64,000 nt of DNA from Conus ventricosus (Eukaryota > Mollusca > Gastropoda > Neogastropoda > Conidae): contig CM031604.1 of the NCBI GenBank assembly GCA_018398815.1, forward strand, positions 50,975,042-51,039,041, in the 5' to 3' direction. Below the pieces are notes generated by a model. It saw nothing but the letters and a program-made list of their open reading frames with translations, searched no databases and was not told the DNA's origin. Positions within the stretch are counted from its first letter, which is position 1. Each line of letters begins with the position of its first letter. Made by a program: the position numbers and the translations under genes. Positions 46,384-58,214 of the stretch are shown piece by piece.

Positions 46384-48020
46384 CTGGTGCACCACCAACA
46401 TTACAAACTGTGTGTACATGAGAATACGAACAAACATACAGAGTAAACATAGGCCTAACAGATCGATGAAAATGTGACTGTACGCACTGAAACCAGTTAT
46501 CACAAAACTGGAGAACTAAAAGTTATAAAGCTCCAAAGTCGAAAGATATGTGCGGAAGTGACTGACAGTCTGAAGTCTGCAGGCCTAAAGGGTGTCCTAC
46601 AACTGCAAGAACTACAAAACTTGACCAGACTTCACAGACTAACCTAACTTGCTACACGCTGACTGACACGGACTGACCTGTGTTTCAGGACAAAATCTGT
46701 ATAATTACAGCCATGCAAGCTTTTCATCACATCAACAGAGCCATCAATGTGCGCTCACATGACCATTCATGACTGTATGATCTGAGTGATCACTGTGAAA
46801 ACAAGAAAGTCCTCCTCCTCTCCTTCCACATCTACACACCCTTCCCCATACCATACCCCAACTCCCTATTCCCTTCCTCTTCAACAAGGACAAGGACAAA
46901 GATATGAGCAACAAAAACAGGCCACAACCAGGAAAGCCAGATGTTGGCAACAAGCAGTGTTGCACACACCCATAAGGGGAAACATACTGATTCGGTTGGG
47001 ACGACTAACTGCAAACTCTGCATGGGAAATCATGAATAGAAGTCACCAGGTTTACTGTATGTCAACTGTCATCATAGCATTATCTAGAGATTTAATGCAC
47101 ACATCTTACAGACTAATAAAGATATATAAAATCATTTTAATTAATGCCTTCATTCAGAATTATCTTTATTTCTTGCTACAATTTTAACTTCATTTTGTAA
47201 CATTTGTCTATCAATCCATGTTTTGCATGCAGCATAATTATGTACACCCATAGTAAAATGGACAAAATGAGTCTCACAATGAAGGGGAGAGAAAAAACAC
47301 TCATGAGCAGAGATTTGGAGAGGGGGGGGGGGGGGGGGGGCAGATGGAGCAAACTGAGGGGTCTATCCGGTTCTACGGCTGGCCACAAAAAAAAACCTAA
47401 TGCGTGTGGTTTGGTGCTGATTGGCTGAAGCTAGTCCGGTTTACACAGTGCTTCTTAGCACTGCGCTAACCCTGATCATCAGAGAGAACACACGGACTGG
47501 TCATGCTTGTACTGTTCTAATATGCTAAACATAATGTGTTAAGTGACATATTGCTACAACAGAAGTGTATGATTATGAAAGGTGAAACTGAGATATATGG
47601 TGTGTGGAACCTGCGCCTTGACAGGGAACAAAAAGATGGAACAAAAAACCAACTATCAAACTCTGACCAACCGCAGACAGAAAGACTGAAGAACATACTA
47701 TATGCTCTGTATCAACAAATCAAATGATGGACTCCCTACATGAACAAAAAACCTCAAGCATTTCTTTCCCTTTAAGAGTAATGCTGTCGTTAGATCTGTG
47801 TAATTCCAGAGTGAAGTAAGGTCAGACCTTTCTATCCATGATCTCTCCAGATTAAAAAAAAAATGTTAAGAGGTGTCCTGGATATATGAGATCAGAGTGT
47901 TACCACTGACCACCACACAGAAATGACTACGCCGGAGTGCAAAACCTCCTCAGGAGAGGTAAGTTCCTTGTGAAGTGCTGATACTGAGACTGCTGAAATG
48001 GGACAACCTGGGTGTGGCTG
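46384..48020 (-). other. EPG5 intron 14 (exon-proximal part)
   Basis: Unique-looking AT-rich sequence with a 19-base poly-G tract at 47322-47340. No exon, transposase or RNA gene was recognised. Confidence 0.5.
47322..47340. repeat. poly-G tract
   Basis: Nineteen uninterrupted G in an EPG5 intron. Confidence 0.95.
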
Positions 48021-48029
48021 TGAACAGGA

Positions 48030-48360
48030 AGGCAGAAAGAGTGATAGGGAGCCAAGCAGAAAGAGTGATAGGGGAGCCAAGGCAGAAAGAGTGATAGGGG
48101 AGCCAAGGCAGAAAGAGTGATAGGGAGCCAAGGCAGAAAGAGTGATAGGGAGCCAAGGCAGAAAGAGTGACAGGGGAGCCAAGGCAGAAAGAGTGATAGG
48201 AGAGCCAAGGCAGAAAGAGTGATAGGGGAGCCAAGGCAGAAAGAGTGATAGGGGAGCCAAGGCAGAAAGAGTGATAGGAGAGCCAAGGCAGAAAGAGTGA
48301 TAGGGAGCCAAGGCAGAAAGAGTGATAGTGGAGCCAAGGCAGAAAGCGTGATAGGGAGTA
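48030..48360. repeat. minisatellite, 26-bp unit, about 13 copies
   Basis: The unit reads approximately GGCAGAAAGAGTGATAGGG followed by GAGCCAA, with one- to two-base length variants. The - strand frames across it (CLGSPITLSALAP-type) are repeat artefacts. It is followed by decayed copies of the 47-bp unit. Confidence 0.92.
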
Positions 48361-48534
48361 GCATCATGACAGTGCACATGGAAGAAGGGTGGGGTTGTGA
48401 ACAGGAATACAGAGAGTGGCAGAGAGTAGCATCATGACAATGCACAAAAGAAGACAGAAAGAGTGTAAGAGAGTAACAGGACAGTGCACATGGAAGACAG
48501 ACAGAGTGGGAAGAGAGCAGTATATGCCTACCCC

Positions 48535-49490
48535 AAAATCTTACTATCAGGAACAGATGTTATAAAAATCAGGAACAAATGTTGAAAATTTCAAAATTTC
48601 AGGAACACTCAACCTTCCTTTTGTGGACACAACCGCGTGTGCGTAGGTTCACACACACATATTCCACACACAAGTTACACGCACAAACACCGTAACAATT
48701 CTGCAAAAACCCTTTCTTTCAGGCAGAAAAAAAAACTTGCCTTTATTTACACTATGTACATTGCATGTCATGGATGGTTTTCACTGTGCAGACTTCAGAG
48801 ACCGTAGTAGGCACTCTTCAGGTCTGCGTAGCCTGAGGTCTTGTACTGTCTTTGAAGTGCCTCTCCTGGCCTGGCCTTGGCAACCAGTAGTGCTTCGAGA
48901 GTGTCATGTCCAAGCCTGTTCCTGAATTCGGTCATATTTTTCCGCACCACAGAGAACACCCTCTCACAATGCGCTGAAGAATGTGGAATACACAAAATGA
49001 AGACCATCACTCTGGGTAGCACTTTGAACAGGAGCTCACCATCCTCAGATAACTTGCTGATCTTGCCCTAGGTAGCGTCTGCTCTGTCTTCAATACACTG
49101 TGTGATGTCAATGCACTGTTTACGAAAGGTTTGCCGACGGCGATCTTGTTTTTTTCGCGGCTGCCGCTGGGGTCCATTTTGAGTATCCTCATCATCTGTC
49201 ACGCACGTCGCCTCGCAGTCTTGATGCTAGCCATGTTTGATGGTCGAGCGTACTTTTTCTGAACCCAGCTCCGTTCGGTATGTTTCGTCGACGGATATGG
49301 CCGTGTGAGCATGCGCAAAGCGCTTCAATTTGAGCGTCCTAACCGTCATCCGGTCTGTCCCTCTGTGAAAAATTGTCCACTTGTTTGATTTCGTTTTCTT
49401 TTTTTTTTTCCGGAACACGCGTCCCTGACTGTAACGTCCGGAACAAACCTTGCTTTTGATGTTTATCCATAACAAATATGCTATTCCGTG
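48535..49490 (-). mobile_element. hAT relic inserted in a tandem array
   Basis: On the - strand 48795-49070 encodes KISKLSEDGELLFKVLPRV, MVFILCIPHSSAHCERVFS and VVRKNMTEFRNRLG, the hAT C-terminal dimerisation motif. Fragments upstream (GPQRQPRKKQDRRRQTFRKQ near 49140) join after one TAG, with the middle deleted. Copies of the 47-bp array unit lie on both sides (48360-48520 and from 49500). Short inverted ends ATGCCTAC and GTAGGCAT lie near 48524 and 49493. Confidence 0.75.
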
Positions 49491-52045
49491 ACAGTAGGCA
49501 TGCTGGGAGAGTAACATCAGGACATGCACATGGAAGACAGAGTGGTAAGAAGATAACATCAGGACAATGCACATGGAAAAAACAAGTAGTAGGAGAGTAA
49601 CATCAGGACAATGCACATGGAAGACAACAGAGTGGTAGGAGGGTAACATCAGGACAATGGACATGGAAGACAGACAGAGTGGTAGGAGGGTAACATCAGG
49701 ACAGTGCACATGGAAGACAGACAGAGTGGTAGGAGGGTAACATCAGGACAATGCACATGGAAGACAGACAGAGTGGTAGGAGGTAACATCAGGACAGTGC
49801 ACATGGAAGACAGACAGAGTGGTAGAGGGTAACATCAGGACAGTGCACATGGAAGACAGACAGAGTGGTAGGAGGGTAACATCAGGACAGTGCACATGGA
49901 AGACAGAGTGGTAGGAGGGTAACATCAGGACAGTGCACATGGAAGACAGACAGAGTGTAGGAGGGAACATCAGGACAATGCACATGCAAGACAGACAGAC
50001 AGAGTGGTAGGAGGTAACATCAGGACAATGCACATGGAAGACAGAGTGGTAGGAGGGTAACATCAGGACAGTGCACATGGAAGACAGAGTGGTAGGAGGT
50101 AACATCAGGACAATGCACATGGAAGACAGAGTGGTAAGAGAGTAACATCAGGACAATGCACATGGAAGACAGACAGAGTGGTAGGAGGGTAACATCAGGA
50201 CAATGCACATGGAAGACAGACAGAGTGGTAGGAGGGTAACATCAGGACAATGCACATGGAAGACAGACAGAGTGGTAGGAGGGTAACATCAGGACAATGC
50301 CTGAGCAACAGAGTGGTAGGAGGGTAACATAGGACATGCACTGGATAAGAGGGGAGGGTAACATCAGGACAGTGCACATGGAAGACAGAGTGGTAGGAGA
50401 GTAACATCAGGACAATGCACATGGAAGACAGACAGAGTGGTAGGAGGGTAACATCAGGACAGTGCACATGGAAGACAGACAGACAGAGTGGTAGGAGGGT
50501 AACATCAGGACAATGCACATGGAAGACAGACAGAGTGGTAGGAGGGTAACATCAGGACAATGCACATGGAAGACAGACAGAGTGGTAGGAGGGTAACATC
50601 AGGACAGTGCACATGGAAGACAGACAGAGTGGTAGGAGGGTAACATCAGGACAGTGCACATGGAAGACAGACAGAGTGGTAGGAGGGTAACATCAGGACA
50701 GTGCACATGGAAGACAGACAGTGTGGTAGGAGGGTAACATCAGGACAGTGCACATGGAAGACAGAGTGGTAAGAGAGTAACATCAGGACAGTGCACATGG
50801 AAGACAGACAGAGTGGTAGGAGGGTAACATCAGGACAATGCACATGGAAGACAGACAGTGTGGTAGGAGGTAACATCAGGACAGTGCACATGGAAGACAG
50901 ACAGAGTGGTAGGAGGGTAACATCAGGACAATGCACATGGAAGACAGACAGAGTGGTAGGAGGGTAACATCAGGACAATGCACATGGAAGACAGACAGAG
51001 TGGAAAGAGAGTAACATGAGGACAATGCACATGGAAGACAGACAGAGTGGTAGGAGGGTAACATCAGGACAATGCACATGGAAGACAGACAGAGTGGTAG
51101 GAGGGTAACATCAGGACAATGCACATGGAAGACAGACAGAGTGGTAGGAGGTAACATCAGGACAATGCACATGGAAGACAGACAGAGTGGTAGGAGGGTA
51201 ACATCAGGACAATGCACATGGAAGACAGACAGAGTGGTAGGAGGGTAACATCAGGACAATGCACATGAAGACAGACAGAGTGGTAGGAGGGTAACATCAG
51301 GACAGTGCACATGGAAGACAGAGTGGTAAGAGAGTAACATCAGACAGTGCACATGGAAGACAGACAGTGTGGTAGGAGGGTAACATCAGGACAGTGCACA
51401 TGGAAGACAGAGTGGTAGGAGGGTAACATCAGGACAATGCACATGGAAGACAGACAGAGTGGTAGGAGGGTAACATCAGGACAGTGCACATGGAAGACAG
51501 ACAGAGTGGTAGGAGGGTAACATCAGGACAATGCACATGGAAGACAGACAGTGTGGTAGGAGGGTAACATCAGGACAATGCACATGGAAGACAGAGTGGT
51601 AGGAGGGTAACATCAGGACAATGCACATGGAAGACAGACAGAGTGGTAGGAGGGTAACATCAGGACAATGCAAATGGAAGACAGACAGTGTGGTAGGAGG
51701 GTAACATCAGGACAATGCACATGGAAGACAGAGTGGTAGGAGGGTAACATCAGGACAATGCACATGGAAGACAGTGTGGTAGGAGGGTAACATCAGGACA
51801 ATGCACATGGAAGACAGACAGTGTGGTAGGAGGGTAAACATCAGGACAATGCACATGGAAGACAGACAGTGTGTAGGAGGGTAACATCAGGACAATGCAC
51901 ATGGAAGACAGAGTGGTAGGAGGGTAACATCAGGACAATGCACATGGAAGACAGACAGTGTGGTAGGAGGGTAACATCAGGACAGTGCACATGGAAGACA
52001 GACAGAGTGGTAGGAGGGTAACATCAGACAGTGCACATGGAAGAA
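49490..52045. repeat. satellite array, ~47-bp unit, about 54 copies
   Basis: The unit reads approximately GTAGGAGGGTAACATCAGG then ACAATGCACATGGAAGACAG then ACAGAGTG. The main variants differ by the number of ACAG units (43, 47 or 51 bases), A/G in GACA(A/G)TGCAC, and GTAGGAGG/GTAAGAGA. Long - strand frames (CPDVTLLPLCLSS-type) are translated repeats, not a protein. The array fills much of EPG5 intron 13. Confidence 0.95.
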
Positions 52046-52106
52046 GAGGGGGAGAGAAAGCTAGAGCGGAGGCAAAACTGTCCAACGGCTGCTGACAGCG
52101 ACTCAC

Positions 52107-52353
52107 AGGAGGTAAAGTAGACCTGGATGCAGGTCTCGATGATGGTGACCATCTGGGCCGGGAGGCCAGGCAGCGGGAGGAGGCCTTGATGCAGGGGTCA
52201 GCAGGATGCTGTGGGGCGAGGAGTGCAGCCACTGGCACAACGTCTGCAGCACCATGGCCTGTGAGGTCCCGTCAGGGTTGCTGTTGTTCAGCAAGCTAAG
52301 GATCTCTTTCATCATGTCCATGGACTCCTCTTCCTGGCACCGTCTGTCCAACA
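52107..52353 (-). CDS. EPG5: EPG5 exon 13 (frame broken)
   Basis: Enters in phase 1 after GTGTGCGCAG and leaves with TCCT then GTGAGT, phase 1. LDRRCQEEESMDMMKEILSL and LCQWLHSSPHSILLTP are in one frame, IKASSRCLASRP in a second, and MVTIIETCIQVYFTS in a third. The last aligns with AETTEACITAYF of human EPG5. So two single-base breaks lie near 52200 and 52160. Confidence 0.85.
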
Positions 52354-52554
52354 CTGCGCACACCGTTTTCCACAGTTTCCCCTCATAGTGTTTAGCATAA
52401 ACATCTCAATGTATAGATATACATCTAACAATACAGACTCTCAAATGAAAGCCGATATGCAGGATTTTTAATACAAAGGTTCTAGATCCGAGTTCAGATA
52501 TGTGATACATCATGAATCGCGCCAAGCCAACATGCACACAGCTGACCAACTAAC

Positions 52555-52754
52555 CTGCTGATTCCACAGACTCCACCTCAGACAGAAAGTTGACCAGGAC
52601 TGTGGGAGAGGGCCTCCAGATCAGCACTGGGAATGTAGGTCACCTGACAGATCTGCTGGACAGGCAGTGCACATAGGTCAGCCGCTTCACTGACATCTCC
52701 CCTGTCCAGGCCTGGCTGCATGCCGCACTGAACTCTGCCGCTGTCTTCAGCAGT
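52555..52754 (-). CDS. EPG5: EPG5 exon 12 (frame broken)
   Basis: Phase 2 entry after TGTATGGACAG. It encodes LLKTAAEFSAACSQAW and VKRLTYVHCLSSRSV. Then the frame changes near 52640 and again near 52605, so that TVLVNFLSEVESVESA reaches the donor (CAGCAG then GTTAGT, phase 1). The LLKxxAxxS start matches the LLKVSAGLS block of human EPG5. Confidence 0.8.
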
Positions 52755-52805
52755 CTGTCCATACAACAGGGGTTTTTGTTTCAACTACCAACTTGATTCA
52801 GTACT

Positions 52806-53044
52806 TATTTCAAGAAGTGTTCGATTCAACACCCATCTTGCACCATTTGACAAGATAAGCGATTGCTCGTTCTTCATTTTCCTTGTCCTGAGTGTTGTTT
52901 ATCTTGCTTAAGGAAGACCTAAGAGGTCAAAACGCGTCATGTTTTGTCTTGTGGTTCGTCTGTTCATGCTGTGTGGCTGAGTTATTTCAAACACTTTATA
53001 AGATGTGTTTACATTTCCGCCTACAGTCACCTCACTTTGCAACC
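52806..53044. repeat. second copy of the family D repeat
   Basis: It matches the loop, right arm and tail of 23876-24092: GATTCAACxCxCxCxTTGCACC, TTTGACAAGATAAG, GAAGACCTAAGAGGTC, GTTTTGTCTTGTG and CACTTTGCAAC. The left arm is missing. It lies about 50 bases upstream of the EPG5 exon 12 acceptor. Confidence 0.85.
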
Positions 53045-54070
53045 AAGTTAATTCAATACTGCCGGAATTCATCCCCACCTTCCCCTGTTGTTTCCCCCCA
53101 TCCCCTGTTTTAGCATATACTGTCCATTTTTAAGGATCACCACACACATACATACATACATACACAGAGGAAGAAAAAAAAAAATCGCAAAAAATATGCA
53201 AGCTATGCATAGAGACAGTTTTATTATGAAAAGGGTATTGAAATTTTGATTTAGAATTACACCGCATAAGGTAAGTTGATGAAGAACATGCACCCCTCCC
53301 ACCCCACCTTCCCTTTCCAGTTGTGACATGAGCAACACACAACCAGTCAGCTCACTCACTTCCACAACGCAGCAATGTACAGACCAGTTCTCTCTATGAC
53401 TGCTTGGAGAGGGGTCTCCACCCAAACTCTAAACATTCCTTAGAAATCCTAATTCACATTCTGGATTATGTCCTGAAGTAGTGTAACTGACAACACTCAA
53501 ATGGTGTGGATACAAAAAAAAAAAACACAAACAAAAAAACCCCAACCTAAACACCTATAATCAACAACTGAAGCCAGCCCTCTGACTCCAGCCCTTACAA
53601 TCTGATTTGATTCAATAAATGTGATACGTAATAATCCACTTCAAAGCTTAATAAAGACAGGTAAGAGTGAAGAAAAAAAGACATTTTATACAATTCAGTG
53701 ATTCTTTAATTGTATCTCCACCACAACATAACTTACGGACTTGTTGGGTTTCCTCCTCCATTCCGTCAATATAATAATAATAAAGACTTTTTCTTTTTTT
53801 CCTTCCCTTTTCTCTTTTTTGAACAACTCTGTTACGAGTCCATAGTACATATACCTCAGCACAATTTCAACACTTCTACGCTTCCATCACTTCACCTCTA
53901 CCGCACCTGCCCACCCCTCCTTTCATACTCTTCAGATCTACATTTTCTCTCAATGTTCTTAAAATTCATGAAATAAAATCCCAATCTTGCTGCCTACAGC
54001 CATTTCAGGTATGACTGACACAATCAGAGGGAGCAATTAAAAAAGAAAGAAAAAACAACACAAGGCTGAC

Positions 54071-54226
54071 CTGAATCCCAAGGCCTGTACAGAGGAGCGC
54101 TGTGCCAACACCCACACTGGCTGACAAAACCGGGATGAACCCGAAAGAGGCTGTGCGATAGCACCACCGTCATTGTGACCAGTCGAACATCTCCGCAGAG
54201 GTCAACAGCTGTGCCATTTCGGGAGT
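54071..54226 (-). CDS. EPG5: EPG5 exon 11 (frame broken)
   Basis: The acceptor GTCTTTCAACCAG and donor CAG then GTCAGC frame an exon of 156 bases. TPEMAQLLTSAEMFDW reads first. VTMTVVLSHSLFRVHPGFVS, in another frame, aligns with the LVDIVSYQSVLSYFSSHYPPS region of the family. The end must read LGF in phase 2 to join LLK of exon 12. At least two frame breaks, near 54175 and 54115. One frame is open throughout, so which frame is used where is inferred from homology. Confidence 0.75.
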
Positions 54227-54854
54227 CTGGTTGAAAGACAATGGAAAACATTTCTATATAATATTTCAGCATTTACCAACCACTGCCATTCTATTCCAGT
54301 CGTCCTATAAAAGCTGGATACTGTTGCAATCACCTAGTCCTGGTTAAAAAAAACATTAGCCACAGTAGTCTCCCTTCCCTAGATTTAAAAAAAAAAATGT
54401 GACTGTGACCAAATTCCTTGGGTTAAAAATAAAAGAGACAATCAAAATAAAGTGACCAATTTCTTGGCTTAGAGAAATAGGATGCAGCATCAAAAAATAT
54501 CCAACATGCATACAATTTCACTTGCTCGCAGTTCTGACCACAGGTGCAATTTCCATCAACACAAAAGAAAAGGTAAATTCAAAGGGAAAAAATATCCAAA
54601 CATTTTGTTCCCTAAGATATTTCATGTATTCCCTGATCACTCAGGAACAAAAGATTTCCAGACATCATACACCATTTGCCTTTTTTTTCTGCCTGAGGGA
54701 ACGTTGCTTGTAGCCCACCTGACGGCACAGGCCACGTCAGGGCCCGTTTTCTGCCTGAATTCCATTGGCACAGTACCTGTGAACACACACTATGGACTCC
54801 AAGCAGTACTACATTAAGGGCCCTAGCTGCAGGCACGGGTCACAGAGCACTGAC

Positions 54855-55032
54855 CTCCCTGACAAGGGGGTCCCCGTAGCACTGCACCAGCAGCAGCAGC
54901 AGAGCACCCACAGGCGGCGAAACATCTGCGGGTCCTGGTGAACCCTGTACCTGCCATCACCTCGCCCCACCTCACCTTGGGCATGACATGACCGATCAGC
55001 TGGAAGCGGGAGGGAGCGCACAGCTCCTTCAT
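54855..55032 (-). CDS. EPG5: EPG5 exon 10 (frame broken)
   Basis: The acceptor TTCTACCAACAG precedes ELCAPSRFQLIGHVMPKVRW. HQDPQMFRRLWVL and LLLLVQCYGDPLVRE follow in two other frames, with breaks near 54950 and within the CAG-rich stretch 54888-54902. The pieces follow the CLLFMMILLAKEVQL region of human EPG5. The donor is GAG then GTCAGT. Confidence 0.8.
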
Positions 55033-55324
55033 CTGTTGGTAGAAGACAGAGCTCTGTCAGACACTGGGGGAAGGAGGGTACAGGGCAGGGGAGGTAGTGG
55101 GGGAGTGTAACTGAGCCCCAGGAAGTTGGAATAAAAAAATCACTTTGTGCTAGGAGAAACTTCTTTCAAATGTGTTTGTAGAAATACAAAAGCAGTTATT
55201 TCATTTTATCTCTAGCACTTCTCTTTGATTTGACACAACATTTCAATGTCATTCACACATCGAAGTGGAATCGAAGACAGGTTGGTTGAAGCAGTTGTCC
55301 CTGAAAAGCCAAGTGAACAAAGTT

Positions 55325-55905
55325 GTTAGTGTTGTGGACTCCCAGCTGTGAGGTCATGGATTTGACATCCATGAGAGCCATTTATTTGTAGGATTTTTCT
55401 GCCCCAACCTCTCCTAGCCAAAGCTGAGTTTGCAACGGGTTCAACAGGGAAGACTGGGACCACACAGGCCAGTTTCATCCACATACTGAATGCGTCTCTG
55501 AGAGTGTTGCTCAAAGTTCCTGACCAACCCTGCAGGTGTCTGTATCTCTCAGGTCTGGCTGACATCAGGATATATTATGAAAGTAAGCGCAGAGTGCAGT
55601 CCTGTTATGCAGTCTCAGAATGGAATGGAAATCCATTATCATCACTTCATCATCCTCATCAATCAGCATTAAAAAAAAAAAAAAGTCAAATTCTGAAGCC
55701 CTTCATGTCATGCTCTTGTGGTGACCTCAGTCTTGATATTTTCTCCATGTCGAAGGCCTTGGTTTGATTCTGTCTGGGTCACTATAACTGGCATTCATGG
55801 GGGTTGTTGTTGGCTGGACATGGTAGTGCCTTCTAGAAGGAGAGCTCACTCACACCAGCTCTTAAGCAATTATTGTCGTCAGTAGGGGGCTTGGTAGGTG
55901 GTACT
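55325..55905 (+). repeat. composite SINE, family A (3'-truncated copy)
   Basis: It starts in the decayed tRNA-like head (GTTGTGGACTCCCAGCTG) and follows the full element at 60857-61703 in opposite orientation through the internal A-run (55669-55684) into the second module. It ends near TTGGTAGGTGGTA. Intron of EPG5. Confidence 0.85.
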
Positions 55906-56042
55906 GCTGATAAAATGTCTACCAAGAGTTATCATTAAGCGAAGCAGTCACAACGAGAGTCGATGCTGATAAAATGTCTCACAAAAGTTATCACAAAGGT
56001 GAAACAGTCACAAGGAAAGACAATGCCGACAGAACTGCTTAC

Positions 56043-56217
56043 ACGAGTCATGATCTCCAGCAACTGCAAGTCAGGCTTCAGTCGTTCCATGGCAGCTGTG
56101 AGAACTCTCCCAGCAGGACGTCTGTGATGTGGGGCGGGGTGGAGCGGTGTGACAGCTTGGTCATGTAGTGCATTAGTAGCAAGGAGAACGTGCAGCTGCT
56201 GAACTGGGGAGCTGTGT
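56043..56217 (-). CDS. EPG5: EPG5 exon 9 (one frame break)
   Basis: Phase 1 entry after GTGTTTGCAG. DTAPQFSSCTFSLLLMHYMT and VLLGEFSQLPWND align with the LHLMHYCEA and YRKLPWKD blocks of the family. A single missing base near 56081 gives TGA; the other frame continues LKPDLQLLEIMTR to the donor (CGT then GTAAGC, phase 0). Confidence 0.88.
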
Positions 56218-56408
56218 CTGCAAACACACGCACTGCGAGGTGAGGACAGCGTGACATCCAGGGCAAAATGCAGAAGTCTTCCTGCCAACTAGTCTGTCCC
56301 CCCCTAATCAGATCTCATCCCTGCACATGGTGGAATTATTCGTGTTGCTCGTGTGCTCCAGGTGAGAACTTGGGAGCAGTGAAGGTTGGGAGGCTATGGG
56401 GGACTTGA

Positions 56409-56436
56409 GGGGGGGGGGGGGGGGGGGGGGGGGGGG
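56409..56436. repeat. poly-G tract
   Basis: Twenty-eight uninterrupted G in an EPG5 intron (C on the transcribed - strand). Confidence 0.95.
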
Positions 56437-57053
56437 TGCAGGAAGGGAAAGGTTATGGACACCTAACAGGCACACTCTCAAAAGCCAATGGATATGGTGA
56501 CAATTCACTACAAACAATCCACTTAAGAATTTTACCAATTTTCAGCCTTGATTTCTCTTTTTTAAATTTTCATCTCATTGTTCCACACTGACCTCTCAAC
56601 AGACTCCTCTCTTGTTGATCTCATGCTTCAGGATTTCTGGAAATTGCATCCATATCAACAGATTCTTCTGCATTAACTGTGCACGTGGCTTTATCGCCAT
56701 TTTACCTTGTCAGAAAAGAAAGCCTATCAATGGAAATAAGCTCAACAAATAATTCAGAAAGCTGATTTCCATCAATGGATTTCCATCTTTTAACTGCAGT
56801 AAATTTGGATGTAACCAAGTGCATTTCTTGGTTAGGGGATAAGCAGACATTACACATGGCAGTTTATGTGTGCAAGTGTGTCAATTATCAGTGTAATACC
56901 AGCACATTCTAAATGACCATTTCCTTTTCTAATTACCTAATATTTCAGAAAAACCCAACTCTCATCTAAACTGCCTGATAAAGCATTCTTCATCGAAATC
57001 TAAGAGATCCTCAAATACTCCAACCCTCAATTCATTGAATGTCTTCAACATAC

Positions 57054-57272
57054 CTTCCAGAGTGGCATGGGTGAACATCAAGGTTGTCCTAAAGGCCTCC
57101 ACCATGCTGACAGCCAAGGTGACGTCAGACTCTGTCCACGGCTGCAGCACCTCGGGGAGGGTGGAGGGTGCAGGGGCAGGGGGTGCCATGGCCCCTGGAG
57201 GAAGGTTGACGGGCAACGGTTCCATCCAGGCCTGCCACACATCCAGCTGCCGCAGCCACACAATCTGGATCG
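57054..57272 (-). CDS. EPG5: EPG5 exon 8
   Basis: Phase 1 entry after CACCCACACAG and phase 1 exit (GGAAG then GTATGT). It encodes IQIVWLRQLDVWQAWMEPLP, a Pro/Ala-rich linker, and EVLQPWTESDVTLAVSMVEA. The latter fits the 'PW-esdtvvassivq-f' block of the family. Intact frame. Confidence 0.93.
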
Positions 57273-57613
57273 CTGTGTGGGTGACAGACAAACAGTAAAT
57301 GAAAAAAACAATTGAGGAAGGGGGGGGGGGGAGGAGGTGGGGTTGAGGGAGTCATGATGGAAGTGGGGGAAGGGGGTTTAAGGGAAAACCGGAAAGAAGT
57401 GAGAGTGATGATCACAGGTCATTTGTGTGTGTGTTTATTTCATACCATTCCCTAACTTTTTGTTTGTGCGTATGTGTATGTGCACGTGCGTTTATGTATG
57501 TAACTTCGAGCGTAAGTGTATGGTTCACATGTTTATGCGTGTGAGTGTTATTGTTATTCCAGTGACACAACGTTTTCCACAAGTTTAAGCTCACACCAAC
57601 ACGCCCCACCTTG

Positions 57614-57890
57614 GCTTAAGGCTGTCAGGCCAATTGACATGGGCTAGAACACCAAGGCCACATCAAAATGTTGTTACGCTCTGCATAGTTATGCGGGGAT
57701 TGTCTTCAGTTGTGACAAGCTCCTAGCATAACATTATCAGTCTCCAAAATCCCTCGAAGTTGGAGCGTGGCTGCCCACGAGGCGGGGTAACCAAAAACGG
57801 TCACACACATAATGTTCTCATCCGCAGCTGATGCATTTGTATCATTGTGTTCAAGTGCTTCGGCTGTTCTTTCAGCCAGGGTACAACAAC
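57614..57890. repeat. dispersed repeat, family C (inverted copy)
   Basis: Reverse-complement match to 25650-25950 over nearly its whole length, ending in GCCAGGGTACAACAAC just before a (CA)n tract. Intron of EPG5. Confidence 0.85.
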
Positions 57891-57895
57891 ACACA

Positions 57896-57899
57896 CCAC

Positions 57900-57972
<73 letters not shown>
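57896..57972. repeat. (CA)n microsatellite
   Basis: About 76 bases of (CA)n with one GC slip, about 50 bases before (in + coordinates) EPG5 exon 7. Confidence 0.95.
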
Positions 57973-57974
<2 letters not shown>

Positions 57975-58020
57975 CTGAATTACCTGCTATACTCTGACCA
58001 AGCAATTTTCTTCCACTCAC

Positions 58021-58214
58021 CTTTGAAAGGGTTCTGGTTATCAGCGGCAGCCAGCACTTTGGCCACAAAACTGCGTGACAACAGCCCCAGGAGCAGAGAG
58101 AGGTATGGCACGTAACGACCCCAGCGAGGGTACAGCCCAAAGGCGCTCAGGTCCTTTCTGTGACCGGCGTTCATGGTTGAAGAAGATCCCCAACCATTTC
58201 AGCATCTCTTCCAG
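58021..58214 (-). CDS. EPG5: EPG5 exon 7 (one frame break)
   Basis: The acceptor CCTCCCCGTAG enters in phase 0. LEEMLKWLGIFFN matches the METIQWLSDFFYK block. One extra base near 58174 shifts the frame, and KDLSAFGLYPRWGRYVPYLS, matching FKSFGLFSKWSPYM, continues to FVAKVLAAADNQNPFK and the donor (CAAAG then GTGAGT, phase 1). Confidence 0.9.

Noticed and set aside
47892..48445. Open frames with a repeated FCLGSPITLSAL-type peptide
   Set aside because: Translated 26-bp minisatellite; length variants are not multiples of three and there is no gene context.
48030..52045. Possible CRISPR-like array
   Set aside because: Units are head-to-tail without unique spacers, in an animal genome; this is satellite DNA.
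49227..52238. Series of long - strand open frames with a CPDVTLLPLCLSS-type repeated peptide
   Set aside because: They are translations of the 47-bp satellite in several frames, with unit-length variants shifting frame. No start, splice or domain support, and they lie in an EPG5 intron.
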